From: Nocardia mangyaensis
Lineage (GTDB): Bacteria > Actinomycetota > Actinomycetes > Mycobacteriales > Mycobacteriaceae
Reading direction: 5' to 3'
Assembly: GCF_001886715.1 (NCBI RefSeq)
Contig: NZ_CP018082.1
Span: 5,890,001-5,954,000, forward strand
DNA: 64,000 nt
Below are positions 62,866-64,000 of the stretch, one piece after another. A program made the translations under genes and the position numbers. The notes under the pieces are model-generated. The model was given only the letters and a program-made list of their open reading frames with translations. It was not told the DNA's origin and ran no database searches. Each line of letters starts with the position of its first letter. Positions within the stretch are counted from its first letter, which is position 1.

Positions 62866-63566
62866 GCGACTTCTCGCGGCGCGGCGACCGGCTGGACCGT
62901 GGCGACCGCTTTTCCCGGATACCAGAGCAGGGCCAGGAGCGCGACGAACACGGCGGCGGCCGCGGTGCCGCAACTCAGCGTCGCCGCGAGTTCGAAGCCG
63001 GAACCGGCGGCGCCGGTCGTACCCGGATCAGCCACCCGATTCCGGTCGCCGGTCAGCAGGGTGTCGAGCAGGTCGCCGAGACTGCCGTCGAGGACATCGG
63101 ACCGTTCGGTCAGTGCGCGCAGGTCAGCTGCCCTGCGGTCGAGATGGTACCGGCCGGCCACCACGAGAAGGGCCGTGGCCGCGGCTGACGCGAGCACCAC
63201 GCGCGACAACGATCGAACCGGAATCCACAGGCGCAACAGGACCGCACCGATGGTCACCACCGCCGCGGCGGCGGCCAGAGCGGCCCAGATGCCGCTGACG
63301 TCGCTGTCCGGGCGGCCGTACTCCTTCGGCCAGGCGAGGATGTTCCCGAAGGCGTCGATGGTGATGGTGCCGTTCGCTCCCGCCGCGGACAGCCAGGGCT
63401 GGAACAGCAGGAGCAAGGTGACCAGACTCAGCGCCGCGGCACAGAGGTATCCCCAGCCGGATTGGAGGTCGAAGCGGCGCACGGTCACCGCTCGAACGAG
63501 TTCGTCGTCACCCTCGTATCGACGGGCCGGTTCTTCCTGTACTTGCCAAGGCGTGTGAGTGGACAT
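62664..63566 (-). CDS. Four-helix membrane protein, convergent overlap
   Basis: 300 residues with four hydrophobic segments: WGYLCAAALSLVTLLLLFQP, IWAALAAAAAVVTIGAVLLR, VVLASAAATALLVVAGRYHL and CGTAAAAVFVALLALLWYPG. The loop after helix 1 (WLSAAGANGTITIDAFGNIL) faces outward. The last 67 residues, rich in Arg, Asn and Gly, are read through the antisense of the gene at 62332; no earlier stop occurs. ATG 63566 has GGAG five bases upstream. No family is recognised, but similar four-helix proteins are common at ESX loci. Confidence 0.65.
   Translation of the reverse strand: MSTHTPWQVQEEPARRYEGDDELVRAVTVRRFDLQSGWGYLCAAALSLVTLLLLFQPWLSAAGANGTITIDAFGNILAWPKEYGRPDSDVSGIWAALAAAAAVVTIGAVLLRLWIPVRSLSRVVLASAAATALLVVAGRYHLDRRAADLRALTERSDVLDGSLGDLLDTLLTGDRNRVADPGTTGAAGSGFELAATLSCGTAAAAVFVALLALLWYPGKAVATVQPVAAPREVAYGAPGGSGNRRSGNRKSGNRIEAPIIVSASMDPSEYWMPRTKTMVPGVTSETLVPARTKTLVSAFV
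62812..62841. repeat. 15-base tandem repeat, two copies
   Basis: CCCGACTTACGATTT and CCCGACCTACGATTT differ at one base and are followed by CCGGAT, the start of a partial third copy. The repeat lies in the overlap of two convergent genes. It encodes PDLRF units on the + strand and SGNRK/SGNRR units on the - strand. Confidence 0.7.
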
Positions 63567-64000
63567 TTCTCCAGGCTTTGCAATACCCGGGCCGATATGG
63601 GGTTCCGAAGTTGTCGAGTACTTCGACACCATTCACAGATACCGGCTCGAATGCGAATGAACTGTACGCAATGGGCACCATCGGCCATTAACAACACATT
63701 ACGTTATGCTCTCTCGAACCCGACGGCAAGGTGCCGCACCGCAGCTCCGCTGCGCATTTACGCGGAAACACACGACCTGGCCCGGCCACCTGGGCCACGA
63801 CTTCGCGAAAACGCGCTGGTTGCGGGGCCGCCACAAAGAATTACTCACCGGTAGCCGGCCACGCCCAGTATACCCGCCTGTGACTCGATTAACAGGAAAC
63901 AATGCGAGCCCGGTCACACCGCCGGAAATTTCTACCTGTCGGTAACTCACGGACAGCGTGAGTTGATATTTCAAGGAATCGCTCTGGCCTTTTCCCGCAC
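63567..64000. other. Intergenic region at the right end
   Basis: About 430 bases with short overlapping frames on both strands and none that can be supported. It is visibly less GC-rich around 63650-63720. No operator copy, terminator or RNA gene was recognised. Confidence 0.4.

Overview
The window is GC-rich actinobacterial DNA and most probably comes from Nocardia or a close relative in the Mycobacteriales. The evidence is a complete type VII secretion (ESX) locus with PE, PPE, EspG, EspI and mycosin genes, a decaprenyl-phosphate phosphoribosyltransferase of the mycobacterial cell-wall arabinan pathway, GT-C glycosyltransferases of the PimE/AftC kind, and a PknG-type kinase. No complete RNA gene, intact insertion sequence or CRISPR array was found.

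Region 1 (1-12.1 kb) is an envelope and transport block. It holds a SulP anion transporter, a spermidine-synthase-like protein, a DPPR synthase (UbiA), an FkbM methyltransferase, three related GT87 glycosyltransferases, a DUF2795 protein and a HelD-type RNA polymerase-recycling helicase. Four transcription units here begin just downstream of similar dyad-symmetric sites followed by a TAG-rich -10-like element. They look co-regulated.

Region 2 (12.1-15.7 kb) is a decayed patch: the 3' end of a tRNA, the C-terminus of a tyrosine integrase, a transposase scrap, a small secreted protein, a DUF4254 protein and a secreted trypsin-like protease.

Region 3 (15.7-22.9 kb) carries an amidinotransferase, a ROK-family protein, a membrane protein, a PknG-like kinase and a divergent SPFH/zinc-ribbon protein. 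A MerR regulator follows at 22.96 kb.

Region 4 (23.7-43.4 kb) is the ESX core, read right to left as two operons. The first is eccA-eccB-eccC. The second is PE-PPE-esx-esx-espG-espI-eccD-mycP-eccE, followed by an EspR-like XRE regulator, a membrane discoidin-like protein and a zinc-ribbon membrane protein. Many of these genes overlap by 1-4 bases. The order most resembles mycobacterial ESX-2, except that eccA lies first.

Region 5 (43.3-63.6 kb) is a large ESX accessory and effector island. It contains an NlpC/P60 hydrolase, a WXG100-like (CpnT-type) protein without a toxin domain, a CHAP hydrolase, a 785-residue acidic protein, three large paralogues sharing a NEGRGWLP C-terminal domain (two with EspC-like heads), three YbaB/EbfC-like proteins, an EspB-like PE-PPE fusion, and membrane proteins.

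The main discovery is a 16-base inverted repeat, TTCCCA-N4-TGGGAA, present ten times between 16.1 and 62.2 kb. It lies 39-170 bases upstream of nearly every transcription unit in regions 3-5, including the PknG/SPFH pair, and was not seen in regions 1-2. It defines a candidate ESX regulon; the EspR-like protein encoded in the main operon is one possible regulator.
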